This document shows, in pieces, positions 6,640-12,277 of a stretch of 12,277 nt of DNA (position 1 is the first letter of the stretch; each line of letters opens with the position of its first letter). A program made the position numbers and the translations under genes. The DNA is from Solirubrobacterales bacterium. GTDB lineage: Bacteria > Actinomycetota > Thermoleophilia > Solirubrobacterales > Solirubrobacteraceae. Under the pieces are notes generated by a model. It made no database searches, had not been told where the DNA came from, and saw only the letters and a program-made list of their open reading frames with translations. The stretch is taken from the NCBI GenBank assembly GCA_015655225.1, contig JAATFK010000727.1:1-12277 (forward strand), read 5' to 3'.

Positions 6640-6647
6640 GCTACTGA
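6632..6647. repeat. Tandem 8-bp duplication spanning the convergent stop codons
   Basis: GCTACTGA occurs twice head to tail (6632-6639 and 6640-6647). The first copy contains the TGA stop of the plus-strand NAD(P)-binding gene, and the second begins just before the TAG stop of the minus-strand cyclase. Removing one copy would leave both stops usable within one CTACTGA, so the duplication appears to have separated two formerly overlapping ends. Confidence 0.7.
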
Positions 6648-8161
6648 GGAGCGGCGCGCGCGAGCCGCGTCGGGCGTACGCGGCCGCGCAGCGTGACCGG
6701 CTCGCCGAGCGCCCAGTGCGCCGCCTCCTGCTCGCTCGCGCCGGCGATCGCGTCGCCGGAGGCGAGCAGGCGACCGGGCTCGCGCTTCGCCAGCTCGGTC
6801 AGCCGCGCCGCCTCGTTGACGGGGTCGCCGATCACCGTGTACTCGAACCGCTCGGCCGCGCCGATGTTGCCGGCGACGGCCGGGCCGGCGGCGATCCCGA
6901 TGCCGAAGTCGGTCGCCGGCAGGTCGGCGCGCAGGTGGCGCACGATCGCGCGCGCGGCCGCCAGCGCGCCGCTCGAGCCGGGCGTGTCGGGGCCGGTCGA
7001 GCCGGGCGGACCGCAGCGGAAGATCGCGAGCGCCGCGTCGCCGACGAACTTGTTGATCGAGCCGCCCTCGGCGGCGACCGCCGCGACGACGACGCGGAAG
7101 AAGGCGTTCAGCGTCTCGACCACCTCGTCGGGCGGGCGCCGCGCCGCCAGCTCGGTCGAGCCGACCAGGTCGACGAACAGGACCGCGACCTCGCGCAGCT
7201 CGCCGCCGAGCGTCGTGCCGCGCGCGAGCGCCTCCCGCGCGACGTCCTCGCCGACGTGGCGGCCGAACAGGTCGCGCAGCGCCTCACGCTCCCGCAGCCC
7301 GGCGGCCATGCGGTTGAAGCCCGCCTGCAGCAGGCCGACCTCGCTGCCGTCGTAGACCGCGACCTCGGTGTCGAGGCGCCCGCCGCGGACGCGGGCGAGC
7401 GCGTGGCGGACCTGCTCCAGCGGGTCGGCAATCGAGCGCGCCGTCAGCGTCATCGCGACCAGCCCGACGACGAGCGCGACCGCCCCGAGGTAGAGCGCGG
7501 TCCCCGCCAGCCGGTCGCCGGAGGCCGACAACACGCCGATCAGCTGGCCGCCGCCGACGAGCGTCGTGCCGAGCACCGGCACGCCGGTCCCGAGCGCCCA
7601 GGCGAGCAGCACGCGCGTCGCGACGCCGGGGATCGCGACGTCCTCCGGCACGTCGGCGGCGAGCGCGAGCGCCGCGACCGGCCGCAGGATCCGCTCCCCC
7701 AGCAGGTAGCCGAGCGCGCAGGTCGCGGCGCCGCCGAGCACGACCGTGACCGCGACGACGAGCGCGAGCCGGCTCGACCAGTGCAGGTCGAGCGCGACGA
7801 AGACGACCGCCGCCAGCAGCCACAGCGCGGCGTGGACGCCGAGCTGGCGCAGCGGGGCGCGCAGCGCGAGCCGCTGCTCGTCGGCGGTCGGCACCCGCTC
7901 GGTCCGCAGCCAGCGCAGGACGGGCGCGAACAGCCGCACGCCGACGAGCGCGCCGAGCGGGACCGCGACGAGGAGGTAGGCGCCGAAGACGAGCAGGTTC
8001 GCGCGCTGGACCCGCGCCGGGTCGTCGACGGGCGGCAGCGGCAGGATCCAGCGCGCGAAGACGAAGACGACGACCGCGCCGACGAGGTTGGCGCCGAGCA
8101 TCCCGGCGGCGAACCGCAGCCGCAGTCGCGGGCTGCCCGCGAGCGTGCTCCCCGACCCCAT
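6641..8161 (-). CDS. Membrane-bound class III adenylate cyclase with HAMP domain
   Basis: Makes cyclic AMP from ATP at the membrane. The protein has 506 residues: six hydrophobic helices (about 21-40, 55-78, 108-125, 131-153, 183-210, 221-240), a HAMP linker (about 235-292) and a cyclase domain (about 322-500). This is the plan of the mycobacterial Rv1318c/Rv1319c/Rv1320c/Rv3645 group. All catalytic residues are visible: metal aspartates D331 (FVDLVGST) and D375 (KFVGDAALAIF); ATP-selecting K371 and D446 (VIGDPVNEAAR); transition-state N449 and R453. It should be active as a homodimer and specific for ATP rather than GTP. A Gly/Pro/Ser-rich insert follows the second aspartate (about 383-398). 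Start 8161 is preceded by AGGA nine bases upstream; a GTG at 8215 would run into the promoter of the divergent VOC gene. The input signal is unknown. Confidence 0.93.
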   Translation of the reverse strand: MGSGSTLAGSPRLRLRFAAGMLGANLVGAVVVFVFARWILPLPPVDDPARVQRANLLVFGAYLLVAVPLGALVGVRLFAPVLRWLRTERVPTADEQRLALRAPLRQLGVHAALWLLAAVVFVALDLHWSSRLALVVAVTVVLGGAATCALGYLLGERILRPVAALALAADVPEDVAIPGVATRVLLAWALGTGVPVLGTTLVGGGQLIGVLSASGDRLAGTALYLGAVALVVGLVAMTLTARSIADPLEQVRHALARVRGGRLDTEVAVYDGSEVGLLQAGFNRMAAGLREREALRDLFGRHVGEDVAREALARGTTLGGELREVAVLFVDLVGSTELAARRPPDEVVETLNAFFRVVVAAVAAEGGSINKFVGDAALAIFRCGPPGSTGPDTPGSSGALAAARAIVRHLRADLPATDFGIGIAAGPAVAGNIGAAERFEYTVIGDPVNEAARLTELAKREPGRLLASGDAIAGASEQEAAHWALGEPVTLRGRVRPTRLARAAPQ

Positions 8162-8200
8162 GGGACGCGATCCTAGGCGCACGGACGGCCGGCCGCTCCT

Positions 8201-8208
8201 GCTATCGT
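8201..8208 (+). promoter_or_regulatory. Extended -10 promoter of the VOC-protein gene, near-leaderless
   Basis: Within TTGCTATCG-like context, GCTATCGT (8201-8208), preceded by T, gives an extended TGC plus TATCGT -10 box ending 15 bases before the ATG at 8224. The predicted start of transcription, about 8215, leaves a leader of around nine bases with no Shine-Dalgarno. No good -35 box is present, as is common with extended -10 promoters. Confidence 0.45.
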
Positions 8209-8223
8209 TGCGCACGCAATCAA

Positions 8224-9117
8224 ATGAGCGAGACGACCTCCCCCACCCTCCACCCCGCGACGACCGTCGGGCCCGTGCGCCTGACCGTCGCGGACCTGCC
8301 CGCGATGACCGCGTTCTACGAGCGCGTGATCGGCCTGCGCGTGCTCGACCGCGGCGACGACGTCGTTCGCCTCGGCGTCCCCGGCGAGGCGCCGCTCGTC
8401 GAGCTGGCCGGCCGCGCCGGCGCCCCGCCGCGCGCGCCCCACTCGAGCGGCCTCTTCCACCTCGCCCTCCTCGTCCCCTCGCGGCCGGAGCTGGCGCGCG
8501 CGATCCGCCGCGTCGCGGCGGCCGGCTGGCCGATCAGCGGCGCCTCGGACCACCTCGTCAGCGAGGCGCTCTACCTCGACGACCCCGAGGGCAACGGGAT
8601 CGAGCTGTACCGCGACCGCCCCCGCGAGGAATGGCGCCACGGGACCGACGGGCAGATCGAGATGGCGACGCTGCCGATGGACCTCGAGGGCGTCCTCGAC
8701 TCGCTCCCGGCGAGCGCCGAGGACGCCGGGGACGACGGCATGGCCGCCGGCACGCGGATGGGCCACGTCCACCTCCAGATCGCCGACGTCGCGGCCGGCG
8801 AGGCGTTCTACCACGGCGTGCTCGGCTTCGACGTGGTCGTGCGCGGCTACCCGGGCGCGCTCTTCGTCTCGGCCGGCGGCTACCACCACCACATCGGCAT
8901 GAACACGTGGGACAGCGCCGGCGGCCCTCCAACGAACCCGGCCGCGCGCGGCCTGCGCTCCTTCAGCGTGCTGCTGCCCGACGCCGACGAGCTGGCGCGC
9001 GTCCGTGCGCGCATCGAGGCGACCGGCGCTCCGCTGCGGGCGGCGGCCGACGACGGCTCGGACGGCTTCGTCGCGACCGATCCGTTCGGCAACGAGCTGC
9101 TGCTGCGCGTCGGTTGA
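8224..9117 (+). CDS. Two-domain VOC-superfamily protein, CatE-like (catechol 2,3-dioxygenase/glyoxalase fold)
   Basis: A 297-residue protein made of two vicinal-oxygen-chelate modules, about residues 13-135 and 178-297. The first has VRLTVADLPAMTAFYERVIG, GLFHLALLVP with H79 and NGIELYRD with E127. The second has GHVHLQIADVAAGEAFYHGV with H183, YHHHIGMNTW with H221-H223, and a closing NELLLRV glutamate. H183, one of the YHHH histidines and the last glutamate could form the metal site; the first module lacks a histidine in its opening strand and is probably structural. Length and layout match Bacillus CatE-type extradiol dioxygenase relatives, so ring cleavage of a catechol is possible, but glyoxalase or resistance-type roles share the fold. 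It is divergent from the cyclase; the aldo/keto reductase follows after 29 bases on the same strand. Confidence 0.88.
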   Translation: MSETTSPTLHPATTVGPVRLTVADLPAMTAFYERVIGLRVLDRGDDVVRLGVPGEAPLVELAGRAGAPPRAPHSSGLFHLALLVPSRPELARAIRRVAAAGWPISGASDHLVSEALYLDDPEGNGIELYRDRPREEWRHGTDGQIEMATLPMDLEGVLDSLPASAEDAGDDGMAAGTRMGHVHLQIADVAAGEAFYHGVLGFDVVVRGYPGALFVSAGGYHHHIGMNTWDSAGGPPTNPAARGLRSFSVLLPDADELARVRARIEATGAPLRAAADDGSDGFVATDPFGNELLLRVG

Positions 9118-9134
9118 GCACGCACCGCCCGTGG

Positions 9135-9140
9135 TAGGTT
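9135..9140 (+). promoter_or_regulatory. -10 box of a likely leaderless promoter for the aldo/keto reductase
   Basis: TAGGTT (TANNNT type) lies seven bases before the ATG at 9147, so transcription would start at or next to the A of the start codon. TTGAGC at 9114-9119 is a possible but closely spaced -35 (15 bases). There is no Shine-Dalgarno. The gene may thus be expressed independently of the VOC gene, 29 bases upstream. Confidence 0.4.
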
Positions 9141-9146
9141 CGCCAC

Positions 9147-10082
9147 ATGGCGAACATTCCTTCCACAGACATCGACGTCTTCCCCCTCTGCCTCGGCGGC
9201 AACGTCTTCGGCTGGACGGCTGACGAGGCGCAGTCGTTCGAGGTGCTCGACGCCTACGCGGCGGCCGGCGGCAATTTCATCGACAGCGCCGACGTGTATT
9301 CGAGATGGGTGCCCGGCAACGTCGGCGGCGAGTCGGAGACCGTCATCGGCAACTGGCTGAAGCGCACCGGCAGACGCGACGAGATCGTGATCGCGACGAA
9401 GGTCGGCGGCAGCGGCGACGGACTCGCGGCCGAGACGATCCGCACGCACGCGGAGGCCTCGCTGAAGCGCCTCGGAACGGACCACATCGACCTCTACTAC
9501 GCGCACTACGACGACGCCGAGACCCCGCTGGAGGAGTCGCTGGCGGCGTTCGACGAGCTCGTCAGAGCCGGCAAGGTGCGCGCGATCGCGGCCTCCAACT
9601 ACACGCCCGAGCGACTGACGGAGGCCCTCGCCGTCTCCGACCGCGAGGGCTTCGCGCGCTACGTCGCGCTGCAGCCGCACTACAACCTCGTCGAGCGTCC
9701 CGGCTACGAGGACGGCCTGCGCGACGTGGTCGCACGCGAGGGGCTCGTCACGATCCCCTACTTCGCGCTCGCGATGGGCTTCCTGACCGGCAAGTACCGG
9801 CCCGGCTCCGACGCGGTGCAGAGCGCCCGCGCCGAGGGCGCCGCGAGATACCTCGAAGAGGACCGCAACGTCGCGCTACTCTCCGTCCTCGACGACGTCG
9901 CGGCCGCGCACGAGACGACCGTCGCGGCCGTCTCGCTCGCCTGGCTGCTGGCCCAGCCGACCGTGATCGCGCCGATCGCCAGCGCCCGCACGCTCGACCA
10001 GCTGAACGAGCTGCTGCCGTTCACCGCGCTCCAGCTCGACGCCGCCGAGCTGGACCGCCTCACCGCCGCCAGCGCGGCGTAG
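9147..10082 (+). CDS. Aldo/keto reductase
   Basis: NADPH-dependent reduction of an aldehyde or ketone by a cytosolic TIM-barrel enzyme of 311 residues, the usual family length. The catalytic tetrad is complete: D46 and Y51 in GGNFIDSADVYS, K85 in IVIATKVGG, and H120 in DLYYAHYDD. SNYTPERL in the middle and the C-terminal PIASARTLDQLNELL are cofactor-binding segments characteristic of the YajO/Tas-like branch, also annotated as oxidoreductases acting on sugars or methylglyoxal-type aldehydes. ATG 9147 is supported by the leaderless-type -10 box seven bases upstream and by the end of the preceding gene at 9117. With the upstream VOC protein it could serve detoxification of reactive carbonyls, but that link rests on adjacency only. 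A GC hairpin follows the stop. Confidence 0.93.
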   Translation: MANIPSTDIDVFPLCLGGNVFGWTADEAQSFEVLDAYAAAGGNFIDSADVYSRWVPGNVGGESETVIGNWLKRTGRRDEIVIATKVGGSGDGLAAETIRTHAEASLKRLGTDHIDLYYAHYDDAETPLEESLAAFDELVRAGKVRAIAASNYTPERLTEALAVSDREGFARYVALQPHYNLVERPGYEDGLRDVVAREGLVTIPYFALAMGFLTGKYRPGSDAVQSARAEGAARYLEEDRNVALLSVLDDVAAAHETTVAAVSLAWLLAQPTVIAPIASARTLDQLNELLPFTALQLDAAELDRLTAASAA

Positions 10083-10102
10083 CGACGTAGGACGCGCCAG
10101 GC

Positions 10103-10137
10103 CCCGCGCCGGGCGGCTCACCGCCGCCGGGCGCGGG
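10103..10137. terminator. GC-rich hairpin between the aldo/keto reductase and antiporter genes
   Basis: CCCGCGCC (10103-10110) pairs with GGCGCGGG (10130-10137), and inside it GGCGG (10112-10116) pairs with CCGCC (10121-10125) around a CTCA loop, with a small asymmetric internal bulge. It is strong and nearly symmetrical but lacks a T-tract, so it may be a terminator of the kind common in very GC-rich bacteria. It could partly separate the two genes. Confidence 0.45.
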
Positions 10138-10152
10138 TAGGTCTCGGGAGCG

Positions 10153-11769
10153 ATGGTGCCCGACGTCAGACTGCTGCTCCTCCTGCTGCTCGCGGTCGCC
10201 GTGCTGGCGGGGTTCGCGCGCGCGGTCAACCTCTCCTACCCGATCGTGCTGGTGCTCGGCGGGGTCGCGCTCGGCCTGATCCCGGGGATCCCGTCGCCGC
10301 ACATCGCGCCGGACCTGATCTTCCTCGTCTTCCTCCCGCCGCTGCTCTACTCGGCGGCGTTCCTGGCACCGAACGAGGACCTGCGCGAGCACGCGCGACC
10401 GATCGGGCTGCTGGCGACCGGCCTCGTCCTCTTCACGATGGTCGGCGTCGCGCTGCTGGCGCACCTCGTCGTCGGGCTCGACTGGGCGCCGTCGTTCCTG
10501 CTCGGCGCGATCGTCGGGCCGACCGACCCGGTCGCGGCGACCTCGGTCGTGCGGCGGCTCTGCGCCTCCGAGCGGATCCAGACGGTGCTGGAGGGCGAGT
10601 CGCTCGTGAACGACGCGACCGCCCTGACCGCCTACACGGTGATCCTCTCCAGCCTCGCCGCGGGCTCCAGCCTGAGCGTCGGCGGCGTCGTGCTGAAGTT
10701 CCTCCTGATGGCCGCCGGCGGGATCGCGATCGGCGCCGCCGTCGGCTGGATCTCGACGCAGGCGCGCAAGCGCGTCGAGGCGTCGAACATCGAGATCACG
10801 CTCTCGCTGCTGACCGCCTACGCCGCCTACATCGCGGCCGACGGCGCCGGCGCCTCGGGCGTCCTCGCGGCGGTCACGGCCGGGCTCGTCGTCGGCAGCC
10901 GCTCGGGCGAGGTGCTGCTGCCGGAGACGCGGCTGCAGGCGTTCGCGTTCTGGGACGTGCTCGTCTTCCTGCTCAACTCGATCCTCTTCCTGCTCGTCGG
11001 GCTGGAGGTGCGGCGGATCGTGAACGGCGTCGCCGGCAGCGCCTCGACGCTCGGGCTGGTGGGCGAGGCGTTCGCGGTCGTCATCGTCGTGATCGGGCTG
11101 CGGATGGCGTGGATGTTCGCCGTGCCACGGCTGATCGACGGGCTGCTGCTGCGCTGGCAGCGCGGCGAGCCGCTCCCCCATCCGTGGCAGGAGCAGCTCG
11201 TCCTCGGCTGGAGCGGCATGCGCGGCGCGGTCTCGCTCGCGGCCGCGCTGGCGCTGCCGCTGGGCCACTCGGGGCTGGGAGCCGACGAGCGCTCGCTGCT
11301 GATCTTCCTCACCTTCACGACGATCCTCGGGACGCTCGTGCTGCCGGGCCTGACGCTCGCGCCGCTGGTCCAGCGACTCGGGCTGGTGGAGAACGAGGAG
11401 CGGCGCCGGCAGGAGACCGAGGCGCGACTGGAGCTGGCGCACGCGGCGCTCGCCAGGCTGGAGGAGGTCGCCCAGCGCCACGACGGCGGGCAGCACGACA
11501 CGATCGACGAGGTGTCGGAGCGCTCGCTCGGACGGCTGCGCGAGAGCTACGAGACGCGCATCGGCCGGCTCGAGGAGCGGCTCGACGACGACGGCGGGCT
11601 GGCGGAGGAGATGGAGCCGAGCGCCGAGCGGAGGCTGCGCCACGCGCTCGTGCTGGCCGAGCGGGAGAAGCTCGGCGAGCTCCGCGACGACGGGCGCGTG
11701 CCGCTGGACGGGCTGCGCAAGCTCGAGCGCGAGCTCGACCTGGAGGAGACGCGACTGCGGCGGCGCTAG
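10153..11769 (+). CDS. CPA1-family Na+(K+)/H+ antiporter with charged cytosolic tail
   Basis: Exchanges cytosolic Na+ or K+ for protons across the membrane, supporting pH and salt homeostasis. The protein has 538 residues: about twelve helices in 5-410 followed by a hydrophilic tail of about 125. Signature segments are GPTDPVAATS (122-131), EGESLVNDATA with the ion-binding N153-D154 pair (147-157), and GMRGAVSLAAA (about 355-365) in a late helix. The tail (NEERRRQETEARLELAH onward) is rich in Glu, Arg, Leu and Ala with heptad-like spacing, so probably coiled coil. Such tails regulate transport in YjcE/NhaP-like relatives. ATG 10153 is only two bases from GGGAG; the next codon, GTG 10156, has a better five-base spacing, so the true start may be one codon later. 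Converges with the small membrane protein gene at the right. Confidence 0.93.
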   Translation: MVPDVRLLLLLLLAVAVLAGFARAVNLSYPIVLVLGGVALGLIPGIPSPHIAPDLIFLVFLPPLLYSAAFLAPNEDLREHARPIGLLATGLVLFTMVGVALLAHLVVGLDWAPSFLLGAIVGPTDPVAATSVVRRLCASERIQTVLEGESLVNDATALTAYTVILSSLAAGSSLSVGGVVLKFLLMAAGGIAIGAAVGWISTQARKRVEASNIEITLSLLTAYAAYIAADGAGASGVLAAVTAGLVVGSRSGEVLLPETRLQAFAFWDVLVFLLNSILFLLVGLEVRRIVNGVAGSASTLGLVGEAFAVVIVVIGLRMAWMFAVPRLIDGLLLRWQRGEPLPHPWQEQLVLGWSGMRGAVSLAAALALPLGHSGLGADERSLLIFLTFTTILGTLVLPGLTLAPLVQRLGLVENEERRRQETEARLELAHAALARLEEVAQRHDGGQHDTIDEVSERSLGRLRESYETRIGRLEERLDDDGGLAEEMEPSAERRLRHALVLAEREKLGELRDDGRVPLDGLRKLERELDLEETRLRRR

Positions 11770-11787
11770 TGCAGAGCGCCGCCGCGG

Positions 11788-11816
11788 CCGTCCGTCCCTT
11801 CCGTCCGTCCGTCCGT
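11788..11816. repeat. CCGT tetranucleotide repeat between convergent genes
   Basis: CCGT occurs twice at 11788-11795 and four more times in a row at 11801-11816, split by CCCTT. It fills most of the 48-base gap between the antiporter stop (11769) and the stop of the small membrane gene on the other strand (11818). It has no hairpin potential of note and no coding role. It may vary in copy number by slippage. Confidence 0.75.
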
Positions 11817-11817
11817 C

Positions 11818-12093
11818 TTACGACTTGTGCGTCATCGCGACGAAGCCGATCACGAAGATCGCGATCAGGATCAGGCCGCCGAGCACGACCATCGCGAGGC
11901 TCAGCACCTCGCTGCCGCCGGACCCGTAGCCCGACCCGTCCTTGTGGCGGATCGCCTCGACTCTCGTCATGCCGGCGATCACGAGGGAGATCGCGATCAC
12001 CGCGCCGACGCCGGCCGCGAAGGCCGCGACGATGATCTTGACGAGCGCGTTGCCGTCGACGATCGCGGCCAGGGGGATGAACGTGGTGCTCAT
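11818..12093 (-). CDS. Small two-helix membrane protein of unknown function
   Basis: A 91-residue protein, not recognised. Two hydrophobic helices (about 17-41, VKIIVAAFAAGVGAVIAISL and on; and about 65-86, VLSLAMVVLGGLILIAIFVI and on) flank a polar loop containing RHKDGSGYGSGGSE. There is no cysteine, lipobox or catalytic motif. Its ATG at 12093 overlaps the TGA of the upstream gene in an ATGA, a sign of translational coupling; GGAG lies ten bases ahead, inside that gene. Since the upstream gene looks like a PiT phosphate permease, this may be a small accessory subunit of it, or simply an operon passenger. The longer upstream reading of the same frame is arginine-rich and overlaps the permease frame, so it was not used. 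Confidence 0.8.
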   Translation of the reverse strand: MSTTFIPLAAIVDGNALVKIIVAAFAAGVGAVIAISLVIAGMTRVEAIRHKDGSGYGSGGSEVLSLAMVVLGGLILIAIFVIGFVAMTHKS

Positions 12094-12277
12094 ACGTCCG
12101 CCGCTCCGATCGGGGTCCGCTGGGCGAAGCGGTAGAGGCCGAACGCGATGACCGCCGCGATGATCGCGAGGACCACCGGCCCGGTCGTGCCGCTGCCGAG
12201 CTTCGTGGCGGCCCAGTACGCGCCGCCGCCGACGAGGCCGGCGATCGGCAGCGTCAGGACCCAAGCACCTGCCATCC
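12090..12277 (-). CDS. C-terminal part of a probable PiT-family inorganic phosphate permease (5' end beyond the window)
   Basis: The frame is open to the right edge, giving at least 61 codons. It holds AWVLTLPIAGLVGGGAYWA, which closely resembles the last conserved helix of PiT phosphate transporters (AWVLTLPxAxxxxxxxY), and a further hydrophobic helix, PVVLAIIAAVIAFGLYRFA. A short basic and polar end follows. PiT proteins import phosphate with H+ or Na+, often as a metal-phosphate complex. An ATG at 12275 is present but is probably an internal methionine, because the segment begins exactly at a conserved C-terminal helix. The stop overlaps the start of the next gene (ATGA). The identification rests on one short motif; a stand-alone 61-residue membrane protein is the alternative. 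Confidence 0.6.
   Translation of the reverse strand, partial: MAGAWVLTLPIAGLVGGGAYWAATKLGSGTTGPVVLAIIAAVIAFGLYRFAQRTPIGAADV

Noticed and set aside
6368..8176. 602-codon open frame on the plus strand opposite the cyclase
   Set aside because: It crosses the end of one real gene and lies antisense to all of another whose catalytic residues are intact. Composition is typical of a shadow.
8162..8215. GTG start at 8215 for the cyclase
   Set aside because: It adds 18 polar residues, has no ribosome site, and would place coding sequence over the extended -10 promoter of the divergent gene. ATG 8161 has AGGA upstream.
10060..11643. 527-codon open frame antisense to the antiporter
   Set aside because: Low-complexity composition dominated by Arg, Glu, Gln and Asp, with no domain. 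The plus strand encodes an unmistakable CPA1 antiporter.
1..12277. Mobile element, CRISPR array, tRNA/rRNA or prophage
   Set aside because: No transposase or integrase motifs, long inverted repeats, regularly spaced repeats, or tRNA-like cloverleaf segments were seen on either strand.

Overview
The window is very GC-rich actinobacterial chromosome. Codon choice is strongly GC-biased, arginine, alanine and aspartate codons dominate, long spurious frames lie open opposite the real genes, and several genes seem to have almost no leader behind a TANNNT -10 box. The family mix (flavin monooxygenase/TetR pair, six-helix HAMP-cyclase, PPK2, CPA1 antiporter) would fit a soil actinobacterium, perhaps of the Conexibacter/Solirubrobacter (Thermoleophilia) type. 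That placement is an impression from composition, not a search result. No tRNA, rRNA, CRISPR, insertion sequence or phage gene was found; the region looks like dense core or accessory metabolism.

Layout. 1-1229 (-) is a flavin-dependent Baeyer-Villiger-type monooxygenase cut by the window edge, divergent from a TetR regulator (1295-1975, +), with a near-perfect inverted repeat between them. From 5759 leftwards five genes run on the minus strand: a nine-helix membrane protein with the residue pattern of a presenilin/signal-peptide-peptidase-type GxGD aspartyl protease (4824-5759), an overlapping unknown acidic-tailed protein (4469-4879), a small NAD(P)-binding protein (3796-4455), a PPK2 polyphosphate kinase (3008-3784), and, after a 115-base gap with hairpins, a TerC-family metal exporter (1972-2892). 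The terC and tetR genes converge and share one CTAG for both stop codons.

5998-6639 (+) is a second NAD(P)-binding protein behind a comparatively AT-rich leader. It converges on a membrane-bound class III nucleotide cyclase (6641-8161, -), which is divergent from a CatE-like two-domain VOC protein (8224-9117, +). Then follow an aldo/keto reductase (9147-10082, +) and a CPA1 Na+/H+ antiporter with a charged C-terminal tail (10153-11769, +). At the right edge a two-helix membrane protein (11818-12093, -) is translationally coupled to what looks like the C-terminus of a PiT phosphate permease (12090 to beyond 12277, -).

How the genes relate: the clearest regulatory unit is TetR/monooxygenase. 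Polyphosphate kinase, phosphate permease, TerC exporter and Na+/H+ antiporter all concern ion, phosphate or energy homeostasis, but they are in separate transcription units and no common control is visible. The observation most worth following up is the presenilin-like protein and its overlapping partner gene.
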